Source: an uncultured Prevotellaceae bacterium
GTDB lineage: Bacteria > Bacteroidota > Bacteroidia > Bacteroidales > Bacteroidaceae
Direction: 5' to 3'
DNA length: 12,695 nt
NCBI GenBank assembly: GCA_902803455.1
Contig: CADCQC010000188.1
Span: forward strand, 1-12,695
Made by a program: the position numbers and the translations under genes. Below are positions 1 to 7,027 of this stretch, piece by piece; the stretch's first letter is position 1; each line of letters begins with the position of its first letter. The notes under the pieces were generated by a model. The model was given only the letters and a program-made list of their open reading frames with translations, did no database searches and was not told the DNA's origin.

Positions 1-19
1 TATGATTGATTGAAACAGA

Positions 20-1120
20 TTATACATTGAAACGGAAATGCATGATATCACCGTCTTGAACGACATAGTCTTTTCCTTCGACACCCAGTTTTCCGGCTTC
101 TTTGACGGCTGCTTCTGATCCGTATTTGATATAATCATCATATTTGATGACTTCTGCCCGGATGAATCCTTTCTCAAAATCGGTGTGGATGACACCGGCG
201 CACTGTGGTGCTTTCCACCCTTTCCGATAGGTCCAGGCTTTCACTTCCATCTCTCCAGCAGTGATGAAGGTTTCGAGGTTGAGCAATGAGTAGGCTTTTT
301 TGATGAGTCGGTTGACACCGCTTTCCTCAAGTCCCAGTTCATCAAGAAACATTTTTTTATCCTCATAACTGTCGAAACTGGCGATGTCTTCCTCGGTTTT
401 CGCTGCGATGACCAGCACTTCAGCGCCTTCTTCCAATGCTGCTTTTTCCACACGACGGGAGTAGTCATTACCGTCCTTAGCGGCTGTCTCATCTACGTTG
501 CACACATAGAGTACCGGCTTTGCTGTGAGAAGAAAGAGGTCGTGGGCCACTTGTTGTTCTTCCTTGCTCTCAAAGCTGACGATACGGGCATTCTGTCCTT
601 TCTCCAGCACTTCTTTGTAAGCCATCAGCACAGATACTTCCAATTTGGCATCCTTGTTACCGGCAGCCGCTGCCTTTTGTTGTTTTGACAAGCGTGATTC
701 GATGGTTTCCAAATCTTTCAGCTGCAGTTCGGTATCGATGATTTCCTTGTCACGGATAGGGTCGATGGTTCCGTCGACATGGGTGATATTCTCATCGTCA
801 AAACATCTGAGCACGTGTATGATGGCATCTGTCTCACGGATATTGCCAAGGAATTTATTGCCGAGTCCTTCTCCTTTCGAGGCGCCTTTTACCAGACCTG
901 CTATGTCTACAATCTCACAGGTGGCAGGAACGATGCGTCCTGGATGCACCAGTTCGGCCAGTTTGTTGAGTCGTTCGTCAGGGACGGTGATCACACCTAC
1001 ATTTGGTTCGATCGTACAGAAAGGAAAGTTGGCTGCCTGTGCTTTAGCACTCGACAAACAATTGAAGAGCGTGGATTTTCCTACATTGGGTAATCCCACT
1101 ATACCGCATTTTAATGACAT
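20..1120 (-). CDS. ychF: Redox-regulated ribosome-binding ATPase YchF (OLA1 family)
   Basis: This 366-residue protein is a full-length member of the Obg-related YchF/OLA1 family, which binds ribosomes and hydrolyses ATP in preference to GTP. The P-loop GLPNVGKST is at residues 9-17. The G3 motif DIAGLVKGAS is at 72-81 and has a hydrophobic residue where Ras-like GTPases carry the catalytic Gln, as expected for the family. NVDE at 208-211 stands in the G4 position; the family's NxxE form explains its ATP preference. A coiled-coil insertion with many Lys, Glu and Gln occupies about 130-190, and the C-terminal TGS-like domain runs from about 283 to 366. The start MSLKCGIVGLPNVGK fits the family exactly. 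The gene lies 147 bases downstream of polA but has its own strong promoter in that gap. It acts in the cytoplasm, in translation and stress adaptation. Confidence 0.97.
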   Translation of the reverse strand: MSLKCGIVGLPNVGKSTLFNCLSSAKAQAANFPFCTIEPNVGVITVPDERLNKLAELVHPGRIVPATCEIVDIAGLVKGASKGEGLGNKFLGNIRETDAIIHVLRCFDDENITHVDGTIDPIRDKEIIDTELQLKDLETIESRLSKQQKAAAAGNKDAKLEVSVLMAYKEVLEKGQNARIVSFESKEEQQVAHDLFLLTAKPVLYVCNVDETAAKDGNDYSRRVEKAALEEGAEVLVIAAKTEEDIASFDSYEDKKMFLDELGLEESGVNRLIKKAYSLLNLETFITAGEMEVKAWTYRKGWKAPQCAGVIHTDFEKGFIRAEVIKYDDYIKYGSEAAVKEAGKLGVEGKDYVVQDGDIMHFRFNV

Positions 1121-1172
1121 ATTTATATTAATTGATGAATATAAAAGGGGTGATTAGCGTGAAATGTGACTG

Positions 1173-1203
1173 CAAAGTTAATGGATGGTTGCAGCAAATC
1201 AAA
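1173..1203 (-). promoter_or_regulatory. Bacteroidota-type promoter of ychF
   Basis: Read on the minus strand, TTTG (1203-1200) is followed by exactly 19 bases and then TAACTTTG (1180-1173). This matches the Bacteroides primary-sigma consensus of a -33 TTTG and a -7 TAnnTTTG. Transcription would begin near 1167 and give a leader of about 45 bases before the ychF start codon. It makes ychF independent of polA. The site is seen directly; its activity is inferred. Confidence 0.8.
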
Positions 1204-1267
1204 ATTTCGAGTATACTTTTTTGTATTTTCTGTTGATGAATAGACTGTTGTGGTGGCTGATTGGGAG

Positions 1268-4039
1268 TTAATGGGCTTCCAACCAGTTGCTCCCCCACCC
1301 TGCGTCGGCGATTAATGGTACATTCAACTGATAAGCATTTTCCATCTCTTGCATGACAATGCTCTCCACTTGGTGTTTCTCTTCCGGATAGACACTGAAG
1401 TTGAGTTCGTCATGCACTTGCAGGATCATCTTTGATTTCAGATGATTCTTTTTGAATTGCTCATGGATACGGATCATGGCGATTTTGATGATGTCGGCGG
1501 CTGATCCCTGAATAGGTGCGTTGATGGCATTTCGCTCAGCAAATCCTCTGACGGTGGCATTCCGGCTATTGATGTCTGGCAGATATCTTCGACGTTTGAA
1601 GATTGTCTCCACATATCCTTTCTCACGGGCAGTCTCCTTGATGTTTTCCATATATTCGTGCACCTTTGGGAAGGTCTCAAAATAACCGTCGATGAGTTGT
1701 CGTGCCTCCGAGCGTTCGATATTCAGTCTTTCAGCCAATCCGAAGACCGTGATGCCGTAGATGATGCCGAAATTGGCTCTTTTTGCTTTTCTCCGCTGGT
1801 CGCTGCTCACTTGTTGGATATCTTCCTTATAGATGTTGGCAGCGGTGGCAGCATGAATGTCATGTCCTTCTTTAAATGCTTTGATCATGTTGTCATCACC
1901 GCTCAGATGAGCCATGACACGCAATTCGATCTGACTGTAGTCGGCTGAGAAAAACAGGCATCCTTCATCAGGAATGAAGGCTGTTCTGCTTTCTTTTCCC
2001 TCTTCTCCTCTGACGGGAATGTTTTGCAGGTTGGGATCACTTGATGACAGTCGGCCTGTAGCGGTGACCGTCTGATTGAATGAGGTATGGATATGCCCTG
2101 TGACGGGATTGATCAGTTTGGGAAGGGTGTCTATATAGGTGCCTAATAGTTTTTTCAATCCTCTATGCTCCAGTATTTTCTCCACTATCTCGTGCTTTCC
2201 TTTCAGAGCTTGCAACACTTCCTCCGAGGTGACGTATTGTCCTGTTTTGGTCTTTTTGGGTTTTTCTATGATCTTGAGTTTTTCAAAGAGTACCTCTCCC
2301 ACTTGTTTGGGTGAGGCGATGTTGAATGTCTCTCCGGCCATCTCATAGATCTGTGCTTCTATCTCCATCATGCGTTCTGTGAGGATGCGCGAGGTTTCTG
2401 CCAGTGAGTCGGTGTCGATACATACTCCGTTGCGTTCCATATCCGCCAGCACCCTGACCAATGGCATTTCAATCTGATGGAAAAGCGTCTCTGCTCCTAC
2501 CTCTGCGAGCAACGGCTGGAGTTTGTTTTTGAGTTGCAATGTGATGTCAGCATCTTCTGCCGCATATTCATATACTTCCTCTGGTGTGAGGTCCCGCATA
2601 TTTTTTTGGTTTTTCCCTTTTGGCCCGATGAGTTCATCAATATGGATGGTTTTATAGTTGAGATAGGTTTCAGCCATGTAATCCATATTATGACGTTGTT
2701 CGGGTTGTATCAGATAATGGGCGATCATGGTATCCCACAACTGACCTCGTAGTTCCACTCCATAGTTGGCCAGCACCTGAAGGTCGTATTTGATATTCTG
2801 TCCGATTTTGAGGATTTGCTCATTTTCATAGACAGGTCTCAAAATTTCGACGATGGCTTGCGCTTGTGGTCTCTCTTTCGGCACAGCCACATAAAAAGCA
2901 TGATTTTCTTCGACACAGAAGCTCAATCCCACCAATTCTGCCTCTATGGGCGAGGTGGAAGTGGTTTCGGTATCTAGACTCAAAAAATCTTTTGTCAATA
3001 AAAAATCACGTAATTTTAATATATCTTCTTGTTTTTCAATTAGTTGATATTCATGATGGATGGTTTTAACGCTCTCAAAACTCGAATTTTCTTCTTTTCC
3101 TTGCCCGTCGTCCGGAAAATTTCCAAATAAATCGAGTTGAACTTGTGGTTTGACCACACTTTTTTTCTGTTGACCGAGAAATTTTTCAGCCAATGACTTG
3201 AACTCCAACTGTTGGAAAATACTTCTGAGTTTTTTCTCGTCGGGTTGTTGGTAGCGCAATTCTTCTAATCGGAGTGTGATGGGGACATCTGTTTTGATGG
3301 TGGCGAGGAAATAAGACATGCGGATATCTTCTACATGTTCTTCTACTTTCTTTTTCAAAGCCCCTTTCAACTGGTCGGTGTTGGCGAGTAACGCTTCGAT
3401 GGATCCAAATTCGTTGATGAGTTTGCTGGCTGTTTTCTCCCCTACCCCAGGACATCCTGGAAAATTGTCTGCAGAGTCACCCATCAGCGCCAATAAGTCA
3501 ATCACCTGGTTTGGATGGCTGATTTGATATTTGTTGATGATTTCTGAAACGCCCATAATTTCATATCCCCCGCCGTGACGTGGGCGATACATTTTCACCT
3601 GTTCATTCACCAACTGTCCATAGTCTTTATCAGGCGTGAGCATATAGGTTTCTACCGGCATTGTTTTCGCTTGTGTCGCCAGACTGCCGATGATGTCGTC
3701 TGCCTCATAACCATCCATGATCAGCACTGGAATATGCATGGCCTCAAGGATTTGCTTGATCAATGGCACAGCGATGAGAATATCTTCCGGTGTCTTCTCT
3801 CTCTGGGCTTTATAGGCAGGAAAGGCATCACTGCGGAAGGTGGGTCCGTGAGGGTCGAAAGCCACTCCTATATATTGTGGATGTTCCTTGGTAATGATTT
3901 CATGCAGTGTATTGCAGAACCCCAAAATGGCTGATGTGTTGACACCTTTGGAGTTGATTCTTGGATTCTTGATGAAGGCATAATATGACCTATAAATCAA
4001 GGCATAAGCGTCGATAAGGAATAATTTCTCCATATTCAT
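1268..4039 (-). CDS. polA: DNA polymerase I with 5'-nuclease and proofreading domains
   Basis: This 923-residue protein is a complete family A polymerase for Okazaki-fragment processing and repair. The 5'-nuclease domain (about 1-290) shows D10, the MDGYEADDIIG motif at 108-118, TPDKDY at 135-140 and MGDSADNFPG at 186-195, followed by a helix-hairpin-helix. The 3'-5' exonuclease domain (about 330-515) keeps DTET at 356-359 and the Exo III pair Y492/D496, so proofreading should be active. In the polymerase domain, motif A has D700 in DYSQIELR, the O-helix has R749, K753, F757 and Y761, and motif C is H876-D877-E878. Phe at 757 predicts discrimination against dideoxynucleotides. A variable linker at about 290-330 contains QLDLF (301-305), which looks like a beta-clamp-binding motif. 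The start could be Met1 or Met3. The divergent neighbour is the polyprenyl synthase. Confidence 0.98.
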   Translation of the reverse strand: MNMEKLFLIDAYALIYRSYYAFIKNPRINSKGVNTSAILGFCNTLHEIITKEHPQYIGVAFDPHGPTFRSDAFPAYKAQREKTPEDILIAVPLIKQILEAMHIPVLIMDGYEADDIIGSLATQAKTMPVETYMLTPDKDYGQLVNEQVKMYRPRHGGGYEIMGVSEIINKYQISHPNQVIDLLALMGDSADNFPGCPGVGEKTASKLINEFGSIEALLANTDQLKGALKKKVEEHVEDIRMSYFLATIKTDVPITLRLEELRYQQPDEKKLRSIFQQLEFKSLAEKFLGQQKKSVVKPQVQLDLFGNFPDDGQGKEENSSFESVKTIHHEYQLIEKQEDILKLRDFLLTKDFLSLDTETTSTSPIEAELVGLSFCVEENHAFYVAVPKERPQAQAIVEILRPVYENEQILKIGQNIKYDLQVLANYGVELRGQLWDTMIAHYLIQPEQRHNMDYMAETYLNYKTIHIDELIGPKGKNQKNMRDLTPEEVYEYAAEDADITLQLKNKLQPLLAEVGAETLFHQIEMPLVRVLADMERNGVCIDTDSLAETSRILTERMMEIEAQIYEMAGETFNIASPKQVGEVLFEKLKIIEKPKKTKTGQYVTSEEVLQALKGKHEIVEKILEHRGLKKLLGTYIDTLPKLINPVTGHIHTSFNQTVTATGRLSSSDPNLQNIPVRGEEGKESRTAFIPDEGCLFFSADYSQIELRVMAHLSGDDNMIKAFKEGHDIHAATAANIYKEDIQQVSSDQRRKAKRANFGIIYGITVFGLAERLNIERSEARQLIDGYFETFPKVHEYMENIKETAREKGYVETIFKRRRYLPDINSRNATVRGFAERNAINAPIQGSAADIIKIAMIRIHEQFKKNHLKSKMILQVHDELNFSVYPEEKHQVESIVMQEMENAYQLNVPLIADAGWGSNWLEAH

Positions 4040-4052
4040 ATTTTTTAATGGG

Positions 4053-4083
4053 TAAAATTACGCATTTTTTTAATTTTTCCGAA
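4053..4083 (-). promoter_or_regulatory. polA: Possible weak promoter of polA
   Basis: On the minus strand, TTCG (4083-4080), 19 bases, then TAATTTTA (4060-4053) resembles the Bacteroidota TTTG-N19-TAnnTTTG pattern with one mismatch in each box. The predicted start would leave a leader of under 10 bases. The spacing is right but the region is very A/T-rich, so a chance match is quite possible. Confidence 0.3.
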
Positions 4084-4093
4084 ATAAAATGCT

Positions 4094-4101
4094 TAATTTT
4101 G
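4094..4101 (+). promoter_or_regulatory. -7 box of the polyprenyl synthase promoter
   Basis: TAATTTTG matches the Bacteroidota -7 consensus TAnnTTTG exactly and ends 16 bases before the ATG at 4118. No TTTG is found at the expected -33 position, only a T-rich tract. The resulting leader would be about 10-13 bases long. Confidence 0.5.
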
Positions 4102-4117
4102 TATCAAAATTGGCATC

Positions 4118-5098
4118 ATGATGGATGTACTATCTCAAATACGTAAACCTATTCAGTCGGAATTGACAGAATTTGTTCGTCTTTTTGATGAGTCTCTCTC
4201 TCAAACGGATGGACTGTTGTTTGATGCGCTTGACCATATTCGCAAGCGTGGTGGCAAACGTATGCGCCCGATTTTGACTTTATTGATTGCTAAGAATTTG
4301 GGTGCCATTAATCCCACTACCCAATATGCTGCGGTGGGTCTTGAACTGCTCCATACCGCCAGTCTGGTGCATGATGATGTGGTGGATGAGAGTAGTGAGC
4401 GACGCGGACAACCGTCGGTCAATGCATCATTCAACAACAAAGTGGCTGTGCTGGTAGGAGATTATATTCTTTCTACCGCCTTGTATTATGTTTCAGAAAC
4501 CTGCAACAAGGATATCATCACCAGTTTGGCTCAGTTGGGTCGCACGTTGTCTCATGGGGAATTGCTCCAGATGAATAATTTCCAGCATGACGGCATTTCA
4601 GAAGAGGTGTATTATCAGGTCATCGACATGAAAACGGCCTCTCTTTTCGCCACCTGTGCACAAAACGGCGCTCTCTCGGTGGGTGCTTCTGCTGAAGAGG
4701 TGCGTGCAGCCATGGATTTTGGCCGTTCTGTAGGTATGATTTTCCAGATCAGGGATGATATCTTTGATTATTTTGATTCTAAAGAGATCGGAAAACCGAC
4801 TGGAAATGACATGGCGGAGGGTAAACTAACCTTGCCCGTGATATATGCTTTGCGTGAAACAAAATATGAGTCGATGCAAACACTCGCCAAAAAGGTGAAG
4901 AATGGCACGATCAACCATGATGAGATCGCGGTATTGGTGGAATTTGCTAAAACCAGCGGTGGTATTGATTATGCAGAGCAAAAAATGAACGAATTGAGTC
5001 TCAAAGCAAGGGAATATATCGATTTTCACGTGAAACAATCTGATATCCGTCAGGCTTTGATGACGTATTTGGAATTCGTTTCCAGCAGAAGTATTTAA
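4118..5098 (+). CDS. ispB: Long-chain all-trans polyprenyl diphosphate synthase (menaquinone side chain)
   Basis: This 326-residue trans-isoprenyl diphosphate synthase condenses isopentenyl diphosphate units onto an allylic primer. GGKRMRP at 45-51 is the substrate-binding motif. The first Asp-rich motif is D86-D87-V-V-D90 and the second is D213-D214-I-F-D217; both bind magnesium-diphosphate. The residue five before the first Asp is Ala (HTASLVHDD), as in long-chain octaprenyl or heptaprenyl synthases, whereas short-chain farnesyl synthases have bulky aromatic residues there. The likely product is therefore a quinone side-chain precursor, consistent with the menaquinone-using SdhC/FrdC complex elsewhere in the window. 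Exact chain length cannot be read from sequence. Starts at 4118 and 4121 are adjacent ATG codons. The gene is monocistronic, divergent from polA and convergent with deoC. A parS-like sequence lies near its 3' end. Confidence 0.93.
   Translation: MMDVLSQIRKPIQSELTEFVRLFDESLSQTDGLLFDALDHIRKRGGKRMRPILTLLIAKNLGAINPTTQYAAVGLELLHTASLVHDDVVDESSERRGQPSVNASFNNKVAVLVGDYILSTALYYVSETCNKDIITSLAQLGRTLSHGELLQMNNFQHDGISEEVYYQVIDMKTASLFATCAQNGALSVGASAEEVRAAMDFGRSVGMIFQIRDDIFDYFDSKEIGKPTGNDMAEGKLTLPVIYALRETKYESMQTLAKKVKNGTINHDEIAVLVEFAKTSGGIDYAEQKMNELSLKAREYIDFHVKQSDIRQALMTYLEFVSSRSI
5022..5037. other. parS-like site inside the polyprenyl synthase gene
   Basis: ATTTTCACGTGAAACA matches the chromosomal parS consensus TGTTTCACGTGAAACA at 14 of 16 positions. 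The inner 12-bp palindrome TTTCACGTGAAA is intact. Both mismatches are in the left flank. It lies in coding sequence (residues about 302-307). The protein context could produce it by chance, but two better copies within 4.6 kb raise its likelihood. Confidence 0.5.
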
Positions 5099-5120
5099 GC
5101 GAATAGTGTTTAATAGATAC

Positions 5121-5160
5121 AACAAAAAAGACTTCTCATTGCAGAGAAGTCTTTTTTGTT
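5121..5160. terminator. Bidirectional terminator between ispB and deoC
   Basis: A perfect 17-bp inverted repeat (5121-5137 with 5144-5160) encloses a 6-base loop. The stem core is GACTTCTC/GAGAAGTC, and the outer part gives an A-run on the left and a T-run on the right, so it can terminate transcription from both directions. It lies between two convergent genes, 22 bases after the ispB stop and 13 before the deoC stop. Confidence 0.93.
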
Positions 5161-5173
5161 TCAATGTAATCTT

Positions 5174-6085
5174 TTAGAAGAATTTGACCTCTTCACCTGT
5201 GACTTCGCTGAGAAGCAAATTGGCCAGACGGCTGGTTCCCAGTCTGAACCATTTGTTGGTGAGCCATTGTTCACCTAAGATTTCCTTGACGATGGTGTAG
5301 TAAATGAGTGCGTCAGTGACGGTATTGAGGCCTCCAGCAGGCTTGAATCCGATCTGGATACCAGTCTCATCATAATACTCTTTGATGGCTTGGCACATCA
5401 CATAGGCAGCCTCTGGTGTGGCGGCAGGATTGAGTTTTCCTGTTGATGTCTTGATGTAATCTGCGCCTGCATACATCGATAGGATAGAGGCAGTCTTGAT
5501 ATTTTTGGCTGTTTTCAGACATCCTGTCTCCAAGATCACCTTCATGGCCTTGTCGCCGCAGGCTTGTTTCATTTCGTTGATATCATCGCAAACACCCTCA
5601 TAGTCTCCGTCGAAGAATTTTCCCACTGGCATGACGATATCGATTTCGGTGGCACCGTCTTTCACTGCAAGGGCTGTCTCTGCCACTTTCACTTCAATGA
5701 GCGCTTGTGATGAGGGGAAGGAACCCGATACGCAGGCAATTTCCACACCATCTACCTCTAATGTGCTGCTCACCACACTGGCAAAACAGGGATACACACA
5801 GATGGTGGCCACGTGGGGTAGGTCAGGGTAGGCCTCGTCAAACTTGTTGACTTTCTCTGTGAATGCCATGATGCTGGTGTCGGAATCGGTGGTGCTGAGA
5901 GAGGTCAGTTCCACGGATCCCATCAGGAATTTCTTCACTTCCAAGGTGTCATTTTCCAGCACTTTTTCTGCAATGATTCTTTTCACTTCTTGGGCGACAA
6001 ACTCATCGTCGATATCCAAGTTGTATTTGCCCAGGGCTTCTTCGTATTTGCTGACGGGCTTGTTGTCAATTTTCTTTAGTTCCAT
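5174..6085 (-). CDS. deoC: Deoxyribose-phosphate aldolase
   Basis: This class I aldolase splits 2-deoxyribose 5-phosphate into glyceraldehyde 3-phosphate and acetaldehyde in deoxynucleoside catabolism. The Schiff-base lysine is K212 in GADYIKTSTGK. The second active-site lysine is K248 in GFKPAGG, and the proton-relay Asp is D149 in TEIDIVMP. At 303 residues it is longer than the E. coli enzyme (259). The extra length is mainly an N-terminal segment of about 45 residues and some C-terminal sequence, so it belongs to the longer DeoC type. It is the last gene of the dtd / MazG-like / deoC cluster, 19 bases after the MazG-like stop, and ends at the shared terminator. No separate promoter was seen in front of it. 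Confidence 0.97.
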   Translation of the reverse strand: MELKKIDNKPVSKYEEALGKYNLDIDDEFVAQEVKRIIAEKVLENDTLEVKKFLMGSVELTSLSTTDSDTSIMAFTEKVNKFDEAYPDLPHVATICVYPCFASVVSSTLEVDGVEIACVSGSFPSSQALIEVKVAETALAVKDGATEIDIVMPVGKFFDGDYEGVCDDINEMKQACGDKAMKVILETGCLKTAKNIKTASILSMYAGADYIKTSTGKLNPAATPEAAYVMCQAIKEYYDETGIQIGFKPAGGLNTVTDALIYYTIVKEILGEQWLTNKWFRLGTSRLANLLLSEVTGEEVKFF

Positions 6086-6104
6086 AATGAAATGATTTGA
6101 AGGT

Positions 6105-6440
6105 TTATGTTTTTAGTTTGGGATTCGCGATATGTCTCAGATGATCTCTGTTGGTCTTTTTTTCCATATTTTTATGAAACGCTTCTGTCAGGTCGACACC
6201 TGTCTGGTTGGCCAGACAGACGAGGACAAAGAGAATATCTGCCATTTCTTCATCCATATTGTCTTTCTCACCTGGTTTGAAACTCTGATCACCATATTTT
6301 CTGGCCATCAGACGGGCCAGTTCACCGACTTCCTCTGTCAGGCAAGCCATATTGGTGAGTTCAGAGAAGTATCTCACACCATATTCCCTGATCCAGTTGT
6401 CCACCCGACGTTGTATTTCTTTCAGCGTGATATTTTCCAT
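6105..6440 (-). CDS. MazG-like nucleotide pyrophosphohydrolase
   Basis: This 111-residue single-domain protein belongs to the all-alpha NTP pyrophosphohydrolase superfamily (MazG / dCTPase-like). It shows the metal-binding EExxE motif as EEVGE at residues 36-40 and the second motif ExxD as E65-M-A-D68 in DEEMADIL. Its size fits the short dimeric or tetrameric forms, not the two-domain MazG of E. coli. Such enzymes hydrolyse (d)NTPs, often non-canonical ones, to the monophosphate and pyrophosphate. The exact substrate cannot be told from sequence. It starts one base after the dtd stop codon and is followed 19 bases later by deoC, so the three are almost certainly co-transcribed. A role in clearing damaged or surplus nucleotides fits these neighbours. 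Confidence 0.9.
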   Translation of the reverse strand: MENITLKEIQRRVDNWIREYGVRYFSELTNMACLTEEVGELARLMARKYGDQSFKPGEKDNMDEEMADILFVLVCLANQTGVDLTEAFHKNMEKKTNRDHLRHIANPKLKT

Positions 6441-6441
6441 T

Positions 6442-6894
6442 TTATTCTTTTATTTTTGAATCCATGGAGATGGTCACGGGACCGTCGTTGAGCAATTCCA
6501 CCTGCATATTGGCACCAAATTCGCCGGTTTTCACCTGTTTTCCTAATTCTGCGCTCATTTTTTGGCAGAAATTCTCATAGAGCGGAATGGCTATATCTGG
6601 TTTGGAGGCGTGGATATATGAAGGTCTGTTTCCTTTTTTACAAGAGGCGTAAAGGGTAAATTGACTGACGATCAGCATATCGCCGTTGATATCCATAATC
6701 GACCTGTTCATAACCCCATTTTCATCATCGAAGATTCTCAGATGAGTGATTTTTTTCACCAGCCAGTCGATATCTTCTTGGTTGTCTTCATCACAGACCC
6801 CTACGAGGATGAGCATACCGTTTTGGATGGCAGCTTTTAGTTGTCCGTCGATGGTGACAGAAGCATGACTGACTCTTTGAATAATCGTTCTCAT
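6442..6894 (-). CDS. dtd: D-aminoacyl-tRNA deacylase
   Basis: This 150-residue protein hydrolyses D-aminoacyl-tRNAs (and glycyl-tRNA-Ala), preventing D-amino acids from entering proteins. The family-defining SQFTL motif is at 77-81, and the Gly-cisPro motif lies in NDGPVT at 136-141. The start MRTIIQRVSHASV is the canonical one. An in-frame ATG 21 codons upstream (6957) would overlap the -33 promoter element, and its added residues do not look like the family, so I reject it. The length agrees with E. coli Dtd (145). It is the first gene of the dtd / MazG-like / deoC operon, with one base to the next start. Confidence 0.96.
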   Translation of the reverse strand: MRTIIQRVSHASVTIDGQLKAAIQNGMLILVGVCDEDNQEDIDWLVKKITHLRIFDDENGVMNRSIMDINGDMLIVSQFTLYASCKKGNRPSYIHASKPDIAIPLYENFCQKMSAELGKQVKTGEFGANMQVELLNDGPVTISMDSKIKE

Positions 6895-6927
6895 AGTAGT
6901 TGTCTTTCTTCGCAAAAGGTTTTGTTG

Positions 6928-6958
6928 CAAAGATAGTATTTTACTTTCATAGCACAAA
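6928..6958 (-). promoter_or_regulatory. Promoter of the dtd operon
   Basis: On the minus strand, TTTG (6958-6955), 19 bases and TATCTTTG (6935-6928) match the Bacteroidota promoter consensus exactly. Transcription should begin near 6922, about 27 bases before the dtd ATG at 6894. This position also decides the start codon, because the upstream ATG at 6957 would not be transcribed. Confidence 0.83.
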
Positions 6959-7027
6959 GAAAATTGATTTCTTTTTTACCTTTACCCACGTTTCGACCTT
7001 ATGTTTCAGATGTCCGTCCGTCCACCA

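Noticed and set aside
812..817. CACGTG core in ychF, and another at 5810-5815 in deoC
   Set aside because: The flanking TGTTT/AAACA arms are absent, so these are ordinary six-base palindromes and not parS.
4846..4861. A further parS-like sequence in the polyprenyl synthase gene
   Set aside because: It matches at only 13 of 16 positions and the central CACGTG core is broken (TGCGTG), so ParB recognition is unlikely.
6895..6957. Longer dtd reading frame starting at 6957
   Set aside because: That ATG overlaps the -33 element of the dtd promoter and lies upstream of the predicted transcription start. The added 21 residues do not belong to the Dtd fold.
7009..7022. Short tandem GTCC repeats between uvrC and dtd
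   Set aside because: Only three four-base units are present in a 133-base gap. They form no stem and have no gene-scale structure.
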